Positions 1 to 6,748 of a stretch of 15,132 nucleotides of DNA are shown one piece after another. The notes under the pieces are model-generated. The model made no database searches. It was not told where the DNA came from and worked only from the letters and a program-made list of their open reading frames with translations. The stretch's first letter is position 1. Every line of letters begins with the position of its first letter. Both the position numbers and the translations under genes were made by a program. The stretch comes from an uncultured Atopobiaceae bacterium (GTDB lineage Bacteria > Actinomycetota > Coriobacteriia > Coriobacteriales > Atopobiaceae). The stretch covers positions 1-15,132 of the forward strand of contig CALUJT010000024.1 in NCBI GenBank assembly GCA_944321005.1, given 5' to 3'.

Positions 1-7
1 GTTGCGG

Positions 8-13
8 TACTAT
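8..13 (+). promoter_or_regulatory. Probable -10 element of the tRNA-Leu promoter
   Basis: TACTAT matches four of six positions of the TATAAT consensus and lies ten bases before the mature 5' end of the tRNA. The matching -35 region would fall outside the left edge, so only half of the promoter can be judged. Confidence 0.35.
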
Positions 14-23
14 ATCCCAGCAC

Positions 24-110
24 GCGGGCGTGGCGGAATTGGCAGACGCGTACGGTTCAGGTCCGTATGGGGGCAACTCCATGAAGGTTCAAGTCCTTTC
101 GCCCGCACCA
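24..110 (+). tRNA. tRNA-Leu (anticodon CAG)
   Basis: An 87-nt class II tRNA. The acceptor strands GCGGGCG (24-30) and CGCCCGC (100-106) pair perfectly, followed by discriminator A107 and an encoded CCA (108-110). The anticodon stem TACGG/CCGTA (51-55/63-67) closes the loop TTCAGGT with anticodon CAG at 58-60, which reads CUG codons. A long variable arm (roughly 68-82) and the T loop TTCAAGT (88-94) fit the leucine class. The CCA is genomically encoded. It is transcribed alone, with its own terminator directly downstream. Confidence 0.97.
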
Positions 111-120
111 TGAAATCGAA

Positions 121-147
121 GGGCCCCGACTTCGGTCGGGGCCCTTT
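121..147 (+). terminator. Rho-independent terminator of tRNA-Leu
   Basis: A perfect 10-bp stem GGGCCCCGAC/GTCGGGGCCC closes a TTCG tetraloop and is followed by TTTT. It begins ten bases after the CCA end of the tRNA. Confidence 0.93.
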
Positions 148-196
148 TGCATGCAGGGGGGTCAGCTCCCCCTCAGACCCTATGGCCGCCACATGA

Positions 197-233
197 GAAG
201 CCGCCCGTCACGGCGAGAAGGACGAGCGGCTTC
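197..233 (-). terminator. Hairpin at the 3' end of the SLH gene, possible terminator
   Basis: A 13-bp inverted repeat (197-209 with 221-233; one mismatch) around an 11-nt loop lies 24 bases beyond the stop codon of the minus-strand SLH gene. There is no clear T run on the minus strand, so it may be a weak terminator or only a 3'-end-stabilising hairpin. It also separates this unit from the convergent tRNA-Leu unit. Confidence 0.5.
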
Positions 234-256
234 GACGGACTGTGCCGTGGGGACGG

Positions 257-1477
257 CTACCTGAGGTTGTACCAGTACGGCACGAGATAGTCGCCGTTCA
301 TCGAGGAGTGAATGACCTCGCCGTCGGACGAGAACATGGCGACGACCGCGTTGAGGCCGGCGCCCTGGCTGACGCTCAGGTCGTAGATGGTCCCCGAGAG
401 GTCGTCCATGGAGGTGGCCATCTCGTCGATCGAGAGAAGGAGCTCGCCGCCCATCTGATATGCCGCGCGTACCACGGAGAACGGCAGGTCGCTGTGAAGC
501 GTGACGAAGAAGGCGCGGCCCATCTCGGGGCTGTCGAAATCCGCGATGTTCGCGCTCCAGTAGCCGCTCGTCTGGCTGGCGTTGAGGTCGTCGGCGATCT
601 CCTGGAGTGCCTTGAGGACGACCTTCTCGGCCTCGGCCTGGGGGGTCTCGACGGAGGAGCCTCCCTCGCCGAGGACGTCGCGGTGGAGCACGGTGATCAT
701 CTTCGCCATGGCGGCGCGGCTCGTGGTCCCCTGGGGGTCGAGGCCGGAGCCGTCGCCCTGCCCGCTCATGAGGCCCTTGTCCACGACCCAGCCGAGTCCG
801 TCGAGCGCCCAGGAGCTCGCGGACTGCCAGCCGGGGATGGCCTGCAGGGCGCTCTTGTCGCTGGACACGTCCTCGTCGCAGTAGTCTGCGTAGCGGGCGA
901 GCATGACGGCGCACTCCTCGCGGGTGATCGCCCGCGCGCCGTCGAAGTACAGCTCGCCGTCCTCGTGCGTGACGCCGCCGACGATGTTGTTGCGCTGCGC
1001 CCAGAGCGCGGCCTGGCGGAAGTAGTCGTTAGCATTGAGGTCGGGGAAGCCGACGGCGGTCACGGTGGGCTCGCCTGCCATGCGCCAGAGGATGGTCACG
1101 AGGTCTCCCCTGCTCACGTCAGCCGCGGGTGCAAACGTGCCGTCGGCGCGGCCGGTGATGAGGCCGTTGTCGGAGACGTAGGTCACGAATTCGGCGTACC
1201 AGTCGCTGGGGCTGCAGTCGGGGAAGTCCTCCACGGCCTGCAGCGCCGCGCCCGCGCCCGCGGAGGACACGGAGTCGGCGAACGCGCCCGCGTCGCCTGC
1301 CAGGGAGACGAGGTCGGACTCGTCGCCCGTGGGTGCAATCTCCTCGGGGGCGAGCGCCTCGAGCTCTTCGAGGGCGGCGTCGAGACTGGTTCCGGTTGGG
1401 GCGGCGAGCGCCGCTGCGGGCGCCAGGGCCGTCAGCGAGGCGGCAACTGCCACGGCGAGCAAGCCTCTTGACTTCAT
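257..1477 (-). CDS. Secreted S-layer homology (SLH) domain protein
   Basis: A 406-residue exported protein. It has a Sec signal peptide (MKSR, hydrophobic core at about 5-24, likely cleavage after ALA26). An acidic, alanine-rich linker follows, then three SLH repeats at about 85-135, 145-197 and 214-265. The repeats carry the usual W/F-Y-A start and the G-x-x-x-G...F-x-P...R-G/E motifs (for example GLITGRADGTFAPAADVSR). SLH triplets bind cell-wall secondary polymers non-covalently, so this is expected on the cell surface. The C-terminal part (about 270-406) is of no family I recognise; it is probably the functional module. The start is supported by AAGGAGG seven bases upstream. It appears monocistronic, downstream of and on the same strand as the small membrane protein gene. 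Confidence 0.85.
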   Translation of the reverse strand: MKSRGLLAVAVAASLTALAPAAALAAPTGTSLDAALEELEALAPEEIAPTGDESDLVSLAGDAGAFADSVSSAGAGAALQAVEDFPDCSPSDWYAEFVTYVSDNGLITGRADGTFAPAADVSRGDLVTILWRMAGEPTVTAVGFPDLNANDYFRQAALWAQRNNIVGGVTHEDGELYFDGARAITREECAVMLARYADYCDEDVSSDKSALQAIPGWQSASSWALDGLGWVVDKGLMSGQGDGSGLDPQGTTSRAAMAKMITVLHRDVLGEGGSSVETPQAEAEKVVLKALQEIADDLNASQTSGYWSANIADFDSPEMGRAFFVTLHSDLPFSVVRAAYQMGGELLLSIDEMATSMDDLSGTIYDLSVSQGAGLNAVVAMFSSDGEVIHSSMNGDYLVPYWYNLR

Positions 1478-1548
1478 TCGGGTCCCTCCTTGTCAGACAC
1501 GTGCCATGTTCCTGCAGGAGGAGGCGGAGCCCCCGGGCCGCGGCGCGA

Positions 1549-1740
1549 CTACTCGTCCTCGTCGCCGCCGAAGAGGTCCCAGTCCCCCTCGCTCTTCTCG
1601 TGATTGAAGTAGCGCTGCTTGGTCTTGCGCTCCATGAGCAGGGCGATGACGAGGCAGATGACTATGCCGCCGGCGATGAGGGCGAGAACGCCCGTCTGGT
1701 CGTTGAAGAGCCACGCTACGAAGTCGCCGATCGCCTGCAT
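1549..1740 (-). CDS. Small single-span membrane protein with acidic tail
   Basis: A 63-residue protein not assigned to a family. Residues 17-36 form one strongly hydrophobic segment (GVLALIAGGIVICLVIALLM). A basic stretch ERKTKQR follows and would place the C-terminus in the cytoplasm. The tail is acidic and ends WDLFGGDEDE. The start at 1740 is chosen because GGGAGG lies seven bases upstream and the protein begins there with an amphipathic, membrane-type N-terminus. A longer in-frame reading would run backwards through serS and is not credible. It is divergent from serS across a shared promoter, with the SLH gene 72 bp downstream on the same strand. A role in surface or envelope function is only a guess. 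Confidence 0.7.
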   Translation of the reverse strand: MQAIGDFVAWLFNDQTGVLALIAGGIVICLVIALLMERKTKQRYFNHEKSEGDWDLFGGDEDE

Positions 1741-1759
1741 GCCTTGCCTCCCAAGCACG

Positions 1760-1807
1760 TTCGAAGAATCACCGTACAAGTATATACTTGGAGGGCCGCC
1801 GCGCGAA
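1760..1807. promoter_or_regulatory. Palindromic bidirectional promoter between serS and the small membrane gene
   Basis: The perfect 14-bp palindrome CAAGTATATACTTG (1777-1790) contains TATACT, a 5/6 match to the -10 consensus, on both strands (plus 1783-1788; minus 1779-1784). At 17-bp spacing each direction has a weak -35 beginning TTCG (plus 1760-1765 TTCGAA; minus 1802-1807 TTCGCG). It is placed correctly for serS (ATG at 1847) and for the small membrane gene (ATG at 1740). No T-box leader is evident before serS. Confidence 0.5.
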
Positions 1808-1846
1808 CGCCGGCGAAGTGCACGCACGTCAGAACTAGGAGCCAGC

Positions 1847-3142
1847 ATGCTTGACATCAAGTTCGTCCGCGAGAACCCCGACGTTGTGGACAAGGCCTGC
1901 GAGTCCCGCCAGAACGCGCACTGGGACCGCGAGAAGTTCTTCGAGCTTGACGAGGAGCGCCGCTCCGTCATCTCCGAGGTCGAGAAGCTCCAGGCCGAGC
2001 GCAACTCCGTCTCCAAGGAGATCGGCCAGCTCATGCGCGAGGGAAAGAGGGACGAGGCCGAGGCCGCCAAGGCGCGCGTCGCCGCCAACAAGGAGCGCAT
2101 CGCAGAGCTGGACGGCCGCCGCACCGAGGTGGAGGACGCCCTCTTTGACCTGGTGTCCCGCATCCCCAACATCCCGCACGAGAGCGTCCCCTACGGACGT
2201 GACGACTCCGACAACCCCGAGGTGCGCCGCTGGGGCACCCCGCGCGACTTCGCGGCCGACGGCTTCGAGCCCAAGGCGCACTGGGACCTTGGCCCCGAGA
2301 CCGGCATGATCGACTTCGACCGCGGCGTCAAGGTCTCCGGCGCCCGCTTCTACGTGCTGGGCGGCATGGGCGCCCGCATGGAGCGCGCGCTCATCAGCTT
2401 CATGGTGGACATGCACGTCAACGCCGGTTTCAAGGAGTGGTGGATGCCCGTCATCACCAACCGCGAGACCCTTTTTGGCACGGGCCAGCTGCCCAAGTTC
2501 GAGGACGACCTCTATCACGTGAACCCCGACCTCTACCTCATCCCCACTGCCGAGGTCATGCTCACCAACCTGCACCGCGGCGAGGTGCTCGACGCCTCCC
2601 AGCTGCCGCTCTGGTACACCGCGTTCACGCCGTGCTTCCGCGAGGAGGCGGGCTCCGCCGGCCGCGACACGCGCGGCATCATCCGCGTGCACCAGTTCGA
2701 CAAGGTGGAGATGGTCAAGTTTGCCAAGCCCGAGGACTCGATGAACCAGCTCGAGAGCATGGTCGCCGAGGCCGAGGCCGTCCTCCAGGCCCTGGGGCTG
2801 CCCTATCACGTGGTCACGCTCTGCACCGGCGACATCGGCTTCTCCGCGTGCAAGTGCTACGACCTCGAGGTGTGGCTGCCCAGCTACAACGCCTACAAGG
2901 AGATCTCGTCCTGCTCCAACTGCTGGGACTTCCAGGCGCGCCGCGCCAACATCCGCTACAAGGACCCCTCCGAGTTCAAGGGGACGCGCTACGTCCACAC
3001 CCTCAACGGCTCCGGTCTTGCCGTCGGCCGCACCATGGCTGCCATCATGGAGAACTACCAGAACGCCGACGGCTCCATCACGGTGCCCGAGGCGCTGAGG
3101 CCCTACATGGGAGGCGTGGAGGTCATCCGTCCGGAGGCGTAG
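1847..3142 (+). CDS. serS: Seryl-tRNA synthetase
   Basis: A class II aminoacyl-tRNA synthetase of 431 residues, close to the usual bacterial length of about 425. It charges tRNA-Ser (and tRNA-Sec where present) with serine in the cytoplasm. The N-terminal ~105 residues are the charged antiparallel coiled-coil arm that grips the long variable arm of tRNA-Ser. The catalytic core follows, with the TAEV loop, motif 2 (CFREEAGSAGRDTRG, from about residue 262) and motif 3 (GSGLAVGRTMAA, from about 387). The start ATG at 1847 follows AGGAG by six bases and gives the canonical MLDIKFVREN N-terminus, so the longer upstream reading is rejected. It ends in a strong hairpin and appears monocistronic. A tRNA-Ser(GCT) substrate gene lies 9 kb away in the same window. 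Confidence 0.98.
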   Translation: MLDIKFVRENPDVVDKACESRQNAHWDREKFFELDEERRSVISEVEKLQAERNSVSKEIGQLMREGKRDEAEAAKARVAANKERIAELDGRRTEVEDALFDLVSRIPNIPHESVPYGRDDSDNPEVRRWGTPRDFAADGFEPKAHWDLGPETGMIDFDRGVKVSGARFYVLGGMGARMERALISFMVDMHVNAGFKEWWMPVITNRETLFGTGQLPKFEDDLYHVNPDLYLIPTAEVMLTNLHRGEVLDASQLPLWYTAFTPCFREEAGSAGRDTRGIIRVHQFDKVEMVKFAKPEDSMNQLESMVAEAEAVLQALGLPYHVVTLCTGDIGFSACKCYDLEVWLPSYNAYKEISSCSNCWDFQARRANIRYKDPSEFKGTRYVHTLNGSGLAVGRTMAAIMENYQNADGSITVPEALRPYMGGVEVIRPEA

Positions 3143-3172
3143 CCCCCATCAAGAGCAATGCGTCTTGCGAGA

Positions 3173-3206
3173 GGAGCGGGGTCGTCCCACGGGGCGGCCC
3201 CGCTCC
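3173..3206 (+). terminator. Terminator hairpin after serS
   Basis: A 15-bp stem (3173-3187 with 3192-3206, including two G-U pairs) closes a four-base loop and lies 30 bases beyond the serS stop. It is followed by a pyrimidine-rich stretch (CCTCTGTCTG...CTCTTTG) rather than a clean T tract. Confidence 0.75.
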
Positions 3207-3230
3207 CCCTCTGTCTGTGTGCTCTTTGTG

Positions 3231-3267
3231 AGAACAGTTGTTCTACGAACAGAAGTTCTAGTATGAT
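3231..3267 (+). promoter_or_regulatory. Promoter covered by two GAAC-N4-GTTC (LexA-like) operators
   Basis: Two inverted repeats of the same design lie 15 bp apart centre to centre: GAACAGTTGTTC (3232-3243, extended to a 14-bp palindrome by A/T at the flanks) and CGAACAGAAGTTCT (3246-3259). GAAC-N4-GTTC is the core of the Gram-positive LexA (SOS) box. A -10 TATGAT (3262-3267) lies three bases after the second box. A weak -35 TTGTTC (3238-3243) is embedded in the first, at 18-bp spacing. A repressor on either box would block RNA polymerase. Whether the repressor is LexA is inference. Confidence 0.6.
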
Positions 3268-3297
3268 GAACGCAGGGAACGAGGAAAGGTGGGGAGC

Positions 3298-3633
3298 ATG
3301 GAGAGGCTGAGGGTAGCGGGCTTTGGACGCGGGGAGGACGTTCGCGAGGTGTTCGTTGGACTCGAGGGAGACGACCTGGTCATCTACGAGGAGCTCAGCG
3401 GTCCCTCTGCCGAGGTCGCGTTTGGCGAGAAGAACCACGGCATGACGCTCCGCCTCGCGCCGCAGGCGGCGTCGGAGGTGGTGTCCGAGATTGGCTTCTC
3501 GGGGACGGAGGGCTCTCTGTGGGACCATCTCGCAGACGAGCGGTACGACCTCACGGACCTCGCGTGCCTCTGCTCACGGCGTGGGATACCCTGCGTCGTC
3601 GAGGCCGGGGAATCCGGCGGGGGCCGGGGCTAG
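3298..3633 (+). CDS. Uncharacterised 111-residue protein under a LexA-like operator
   Basis: I do not recognise this gene. It encodes a soluble, acidic 111-residue protein with no signal peptide or membrane segment. It looks mixed alpha/beta, with three cysteines near the C-terminus (LACLCSRRGIPC) and a Gly-rich end (ESGGGRG). ATG 3298 is preferred because AGGTGG precedes it by five bases; a GTG at 3289 is an alternative that adds three residues. Its promoter carries two GAAC-N4-GTTC sites, so a damage-inducible role is possible but unproven. It is convergent with the GntR regulator gene, and the two stop codons overlap in the tetranucleotide CTAG (3630-3633). Confidence 0.7.
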   Translation: MERLRVAGFGRGEDVREVFVGLEGDDLVIYEELSGPSAEVAFGEKNHGMTLRLAPQAASEVVSEIGFSGTEGSLWDHLADERYDLTDLACLCSRRGIPCVVEAGESGGGRG

Positions 3634-4340
3634 GGGAGCCTGCGGACGTCTATCTCGAAGCTGTTGCTCTCGCCGCGATAGGTGGCGACGGAGTACTCGA
3701 CGGCGGCTCCCGAGGCGTCGCGGGCGACGGTGTGGAACAGCAGCAGGGGGTCGCCCTCCTCAACGTCGAGCAGCGTGGAGGTGGTCCCGTCCGCGCGAAT
3801 CACCTCGAGGCGCCTGCGTGCCGTCATGACGGGGCGGCCGCATCTGTCCATGGCGGCGTAGAGGCTCGTGACGTTGAAGTCATAGGCGTCGAGGCCGGGG
3901 TAGCGCTCGCAGGGGACGTAGCTCTCGACGAAGACGTTGGGCAGGTCGTCGGCGTAGCGCAGGCGAACGAGCTTGTAGACCTCCTGCCCGGGCGCGAGCT
4001 CGAGCTGCTTTGCCACCTCGGCGCCGGCGTGCTCGCGCTTGAAGACCAGGACGTTGGTCTTGGGCATGCGCCCCGCCAGGCGCATGGCGTCCTCGAAGCT
4101 GGAGATGGACATCGTGAAGGACTGGCTCACCTTGGGGCTGGTGACCACCGTTCCGCGGCGCCGGCGCTTCTCGAGGTACCCGTCGCTCACGAGGATCTGC
4201 AGGGCCTGCCGGATGGTGGGGCGGCTCACGCCGTACATGTCCGCGAGCTCCACCTCGGAGGGGATGGTCTGCCCCTCGGGATAGGTCCCGTCCTTGATCT
4301 TTGCGAGGAGGTCGTCCTTGATCTGGTCGTAGAGCGTCAT
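3630..4340 (-). CDS. GntR/HutC-family transcriptional regulator of the PTS operon
   Basis: A 236-residue cytoplasmic regulator. Residues 1-66 form the GntR winged helix-turn-helix: LYDQIKDDLLAKI, then IPSEVELADMYGVSRPTIRQAL, then the wing GYLEKRRRRGTVV. Residues ~90-230 form a UTRA effector-binding domain (HutC subfamily), which usually senses a sugar phosphate or related metabolite. It is the last gene of the minus-strand PTS cluster, 114 bp after the EIID gene, so it most likely controls that operon and perhaps the divergent deoC-manA side. No convincing Shine-Dalgarno precedes the ATG. A minus-strand TACAAT at 4377-4382 may be a -10 for its own promoter. The effector is unknown. Confidence 0.9.
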   Translation of the reverse strand: MTLYDQIKDDLLAKIKDGTYPEGQTIPSEVELADMYGVSRPTIRQALQILVSDGYLEKRRRRGTVVTSPKVSQSFTMSISSFEDAMRLAGRMPKTNVLVFKREHAGAEVAKQLELAPGQEVYKLVRLRYADDLPNVFVESYVPCERYPGLDAYDFNVTSLYAAMDRCGRPVMTARRRLEVIRADGTTSTLLDVEEGDPLLLFHTVARDASGAAVEYSVATYRGESNSFEIDVRRLP

Positions 4341-4385
4341 GGGGGTGCCCGTCTGTCGTGCTCGGATTCTGCGTTGATTGTAGCG

Positions 4386-4419
4386 CGGGCGGGACCTGCG
4401 CCATGCGAGGTCCCGCCCG
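4386..4419. terminator. Strong 12-bp hairpin between the EIID gene and gntR
   Basis: CGGGCGGGACCT (4386-4397) and AGGTCCCGCCCG (4408-4419) pair perfectly around a 10-nt loop. It lies 36 bases past the EIID stop on the minus strand. It could be an intra-operon terminator or attenuating hairpin that lowers regulator expression relative to the transporter. A T tract is absent, so factor-independent termination is uncertain. The TACAAT at 4377-4382 just beyond it on the minus strand suggests gntR can be re-initiated. Confidence 0.55.
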
Positions 4420-4454
4420 TATCTAGTCGTTCTTGTCGCCCCGCAGGGGTGCTC

Positions 4455-5306
4455 TTAGAAGACCCCGAGCAGGCACAGGACGCTGATGGCGATCGTGAGG
4501 ATGACAATCACCTTCGTGGGGCTGAACTGCTTCTTGCCGAGCATCCACCAGGTCGCCAGGACGGCGATGAGGGGGAGCAGCGCGGGGAAGACTCCGTCGA
4601 GGGTGGTCTGGAGGGGCTGCCACTCCTCGCCAAAGGGGATGTTGAGCGTGGTGGTGAGGGCGATGTTGCCCGCCGCGAGCGCGCCGACGACCATGATTCC
4701 GAGCACGTTGAAGGCGTCCATGATGCGCCGCGCGCTCTCGCCCACGATGACGTCGATGGCGCCCACGCCCAGCTTGTAGCCGGTGCGGTAGCTGATGAAG
4801 GAGATGACGGGGCCGATGATGCCGTAGGCGACGATGTAGAACAGCGGGCCGAGGGGGCTGCCGCCGTTGGCGAGGCTCATGCCGATGGAGAGCAGCGTGG
4901 GGACGATGATGCCCTGGATGATGGAGTCGCCGATGCCGGCGAGCGGCCCCATGAGGGTGGCCTTGATGTTGTTGGGCATCTCCTCGGAGACCTCGCCGCC
5001 AAGGGCGATGTTCTCCTCGAGGGAGGTGACGATGCCGTTGATGATCTGCCCGGTCTGGGGCTCGGTGTTGAAGAAGACCGAGTGGCGAACGAGCAGGCGG
5101 CGCTTGGCCTCGGGGTCGTCCGCGTAGTACTTGTTGGCGAAGGGGATGTAGGACCATGCGTAGGCGTGACCCTGGAGCTTCTCGTAGCTCATCGATGCGA
5201 GGTGGGTGAACGCCCAGCGCAGCCAGATGGTGTTGAGGTCCTTGTTGGTCAGGCGCGGCTTGCCGTTGGTGCCGGTCGCCTGCTTGGTGAGGTCAGTGGT
5301 AGCCAT
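4455..5306 (-). CDS. PTS mannose/fructose/sorbose-family transporter subunit IID
   Basis: A 283-residue membrane subunit of a mannose-family phosphotransferase system. With IIC it forms the sugar channel through which substrate is taken up and phosphorylated. Family signatures are NTEPQTGQIINGIVTSLEE (80-98) and PLAGIGDSIIQG (121-132). A cytoplasmic N-terminal half precedes hydrophobic segments at about 134-147, 155-172, 200-218, 240-257 and 264-283. The start at 5306 follows GGAAAGGAG at good spacing and gives the usual polar N-terminus; a longer in-frame reading has no site and is rejected. The gap from the IIC stop is 19 bp. The gene order A-B-C-D is typical of this family. Substrate specificity cannot be read from the sequence, but manA nearby favours mannose or a similar hexose. 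Confidence 0.93.
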   Translation of the reverse strand: MATTDLTKQATGTNGKPRLTNKDLNTIWLRWAFTHLASMSYEKLQGHAYAWSYIPFANKYYADDPEAKRRLLVRHSVFFNTEPQTGQIINGIVTSLEENIALGGEVSEEMPNNIKATLMGPLAGIGDSIIQGIIVPTLLSIGMSLANGGSPLGPLFYIVAYGIIGPVISFISYRTGYKLGVGAIDVIVGESARRIMDAFNVLGIMVVGALAAGNIALTTTLNIPFGEEWQPLQTTLDGVFPALLPLIAVLATWWMLGKKQFSPTKVIVILTIAISVLCLLGVF

Positions 5307-5325
5307 GGGTGCTCCTTTCCGGTGC

Positions 5326-6162
5326 TTAGAACAGGTCCTCGTCCTCGTAGACGGCGTGCGCGTCGGCCTGTGCCGCGGCCTCGGCCACGGGCTCGGCGCT
5401 GGACTTGCCGCTGGAGAGGAACACGAGATAGGCGACGAGCGCCGCGATGAAGACGATGGCGACCATCGACAGGCCCGCGAAGGACAGGAGCACGAAACCG
5501 GCAAGGAAGAAGATGAGCTGCATCTTGTCCTTGATGACGATGTTCATGAGCATGCCGATGCCGAGGGCGGGCAGGACGCCGCCGAGGACGGAGATGATGT
5601 GGGTGACGACCTCGGGAACGTTGTTGAGAAGCGCGTCGACGACGCCCTGGCCGAAGAAGACGATCAGGAAGACGGGGACCGCACGGATGAAGAACGTGCA
5701 GACCTGCGGGTAGACGATGTGCCAGAGGGTGATGCCGCGGTCATCGTTGTTCTCGGCGGCGCGGGAGGCTCCGTTGTTGAAGAACGAGTAGAGCGCCATG
5801 CGGGTGTTGTAGAAGATCAGGCCGAGCGTCTGGCCAATGAGCACGGAGAGGGTCACGGCGATCGCGGGGTCCTTGGTCGTTGCCATGGCCAGGCCTATGC
5901 CGCCGTACGAGGCGTAGGTGATCTCAGAGTTGGTGGCCCCGCCGGTGGAGAGGTTGGCGATGAAGACCGCCTGGACGGCAACGCCGCACAGGACGCCCTG
6001 GGCCACGTCGCCAAAGACGAGGCCGCAGAGCAGGCCGGCGACGAGCGGACGGCCCATTACGTAGTAGCCCCAGCTCATGCCGAAGAGGCAGCAGCTCTCG
6101 ATGGCGCCGAGGTAGCAGAAGACGCCACACATGAGCGCGGGGAACAGGAGCGCAAGGTTCAT
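5326..6162 (-). CDS. PTS mannose/fructose/sorbose-family transporter subunit IIC
   Basis: A 278-residue polytopic membrane protein, the main sugar-translocating subunit of the mannose-family PTS. Hydrophobic spans run from residue 3 to about 250. The family-conserved GRPLVAGLLCGLVFGD occurs at 37-52 and the loop ANLSTGGATNSE at 69-80. The hydrophobic core ends near 250 and is followed by an Ala/Glu-rich cytoplasmic tail terminating EDEDLF, closely matching the EIIA tail DEDDLF. AAGGAG precedes the ATG at 6162. The gap to the EIIB stop upstream is about 30 bp. Confidence 0.93.
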   Translation of the reverse strand: MNLALLFPALMCGVFCYLGAIESCCLFGMSWGYYVMGRPLVAGLLCGLVFGDVAQGVLCGVAVQAVFIANLSTGGATNSEITYASYGGIGLAMATTKDPAIAVTLSVLIGQTLGLIFYNTRMALYSFFNNGASRAAENNDDRGITLWHIVYPQVCTFFIRAVPVFLIVFFGQGVVDALLNNVPEVVTHIISVLGGVLPALGIGMLMNIVIKDKMQLIFFLAGFVLLSFAGLSMVAIVFIAALVAYLVFLSSGKSSAEPVAEAAAQADAHAVYEDEDLF

Positions 6163-6192
6163 GTCATTCTCCTTCTCGTGAGGTATCGGGGA

Positions 6193-6687
6193 CTACATCG
6201 CCTGGTACTTGGCCTTGAGCTCCGGCCAGGTGCGGATGGAGTCGTCAGGGAGCAGCTGGAACTGGATGTCGACGCCGGCCGCCGCGAGCTCGTCGAGTGC
6301 GACGACGTCCTCGTCGTTGAGCATGACGGTGTTGCCCATGTTCTTCGTGCCCTCGCGGGTGGCGTTGAGGTTGCCCACGTTGAGGACCCCGCCGTAGTCG
6401 CCGCCGATCTTGGTGAGGTCGGCAAAGTTTCTGATGGAGTCGGAGATCACGAAGAAGCTCTTCGCCGAGGCGCTGGCCTTGGCGAGGGCCTCGGGACCCT
6501 GGGCGAGGGTGTAGATGCCCAGCTTGAGCTTGCCGGCCGCGGCCTTGAGGACCTTGCAGCGGAGCTGGTCCGCCGCGACCTTGTCACTGATCACGAGGAT
6601 GGCGTCGGCGGGCTTCACCGCGACCCATCTCGTGGTCGTCTGCCCATGGATGACGCGGTCGTCAACGCGTGCGAGAACAATGGCCAT
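6193..6687 (-). CDS. PTS mannose/fructose/sorbose-family subunit IIB
   Basis: A 164-residue cytoplasmic phosphotransfer protein that passes phosphate from EIIA to the incoming sugar. The phosphorylated histidine is His14 in ARVDDRVIHGQ, the family signature for the EIIB(Man/Sor) active site. The rest carries the usual features (ILVISDKVAAD, GGVLNVGNLN, PDD near the C-terminus). It is a stand-alone IIB rather than an IIAB fusion. The start at 6687 follows GAAAGGAG by seven bases. It lies 61 bp downstream of the EIIA stop in the same operon. Confidence 0.94.
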   Translation of the reverse strand: MAIVLARVDDRVIHGQTTTRWVAVKPADAILVISDKVAADQLRCKVLKAAAGKLKLGIYTLAQGPEALAKASASAKSFFVISDSIRNFADLTKIGGDYGGVLNVGNLNATREGTKNMGNTVMLNDEDVVALDELAAAGVDIQFQLLPDDSIRTWPELKAKYQAM

Positions 6688-6748
6688 GTTCTTCTCCTTT
6701 CTCGAGCGCCCGGGGGGAATCGGGCGCCTTGCCTGCTGTCGGTGCCGC

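Noticed and set aside
1619..1846. N-terminal extension of serS
   Set aside because: It would cross the divergent promoter and the small membrane gene; SerS proteins start with MLDIKFVREN and a good ribosome binding site precedes that ATG.
1741..1846. T-box leader for serS
   Set aside because: The 106-bp gap has no T-box sequence, no specifier-loop-like stem and no terminator/antiterminator pair.
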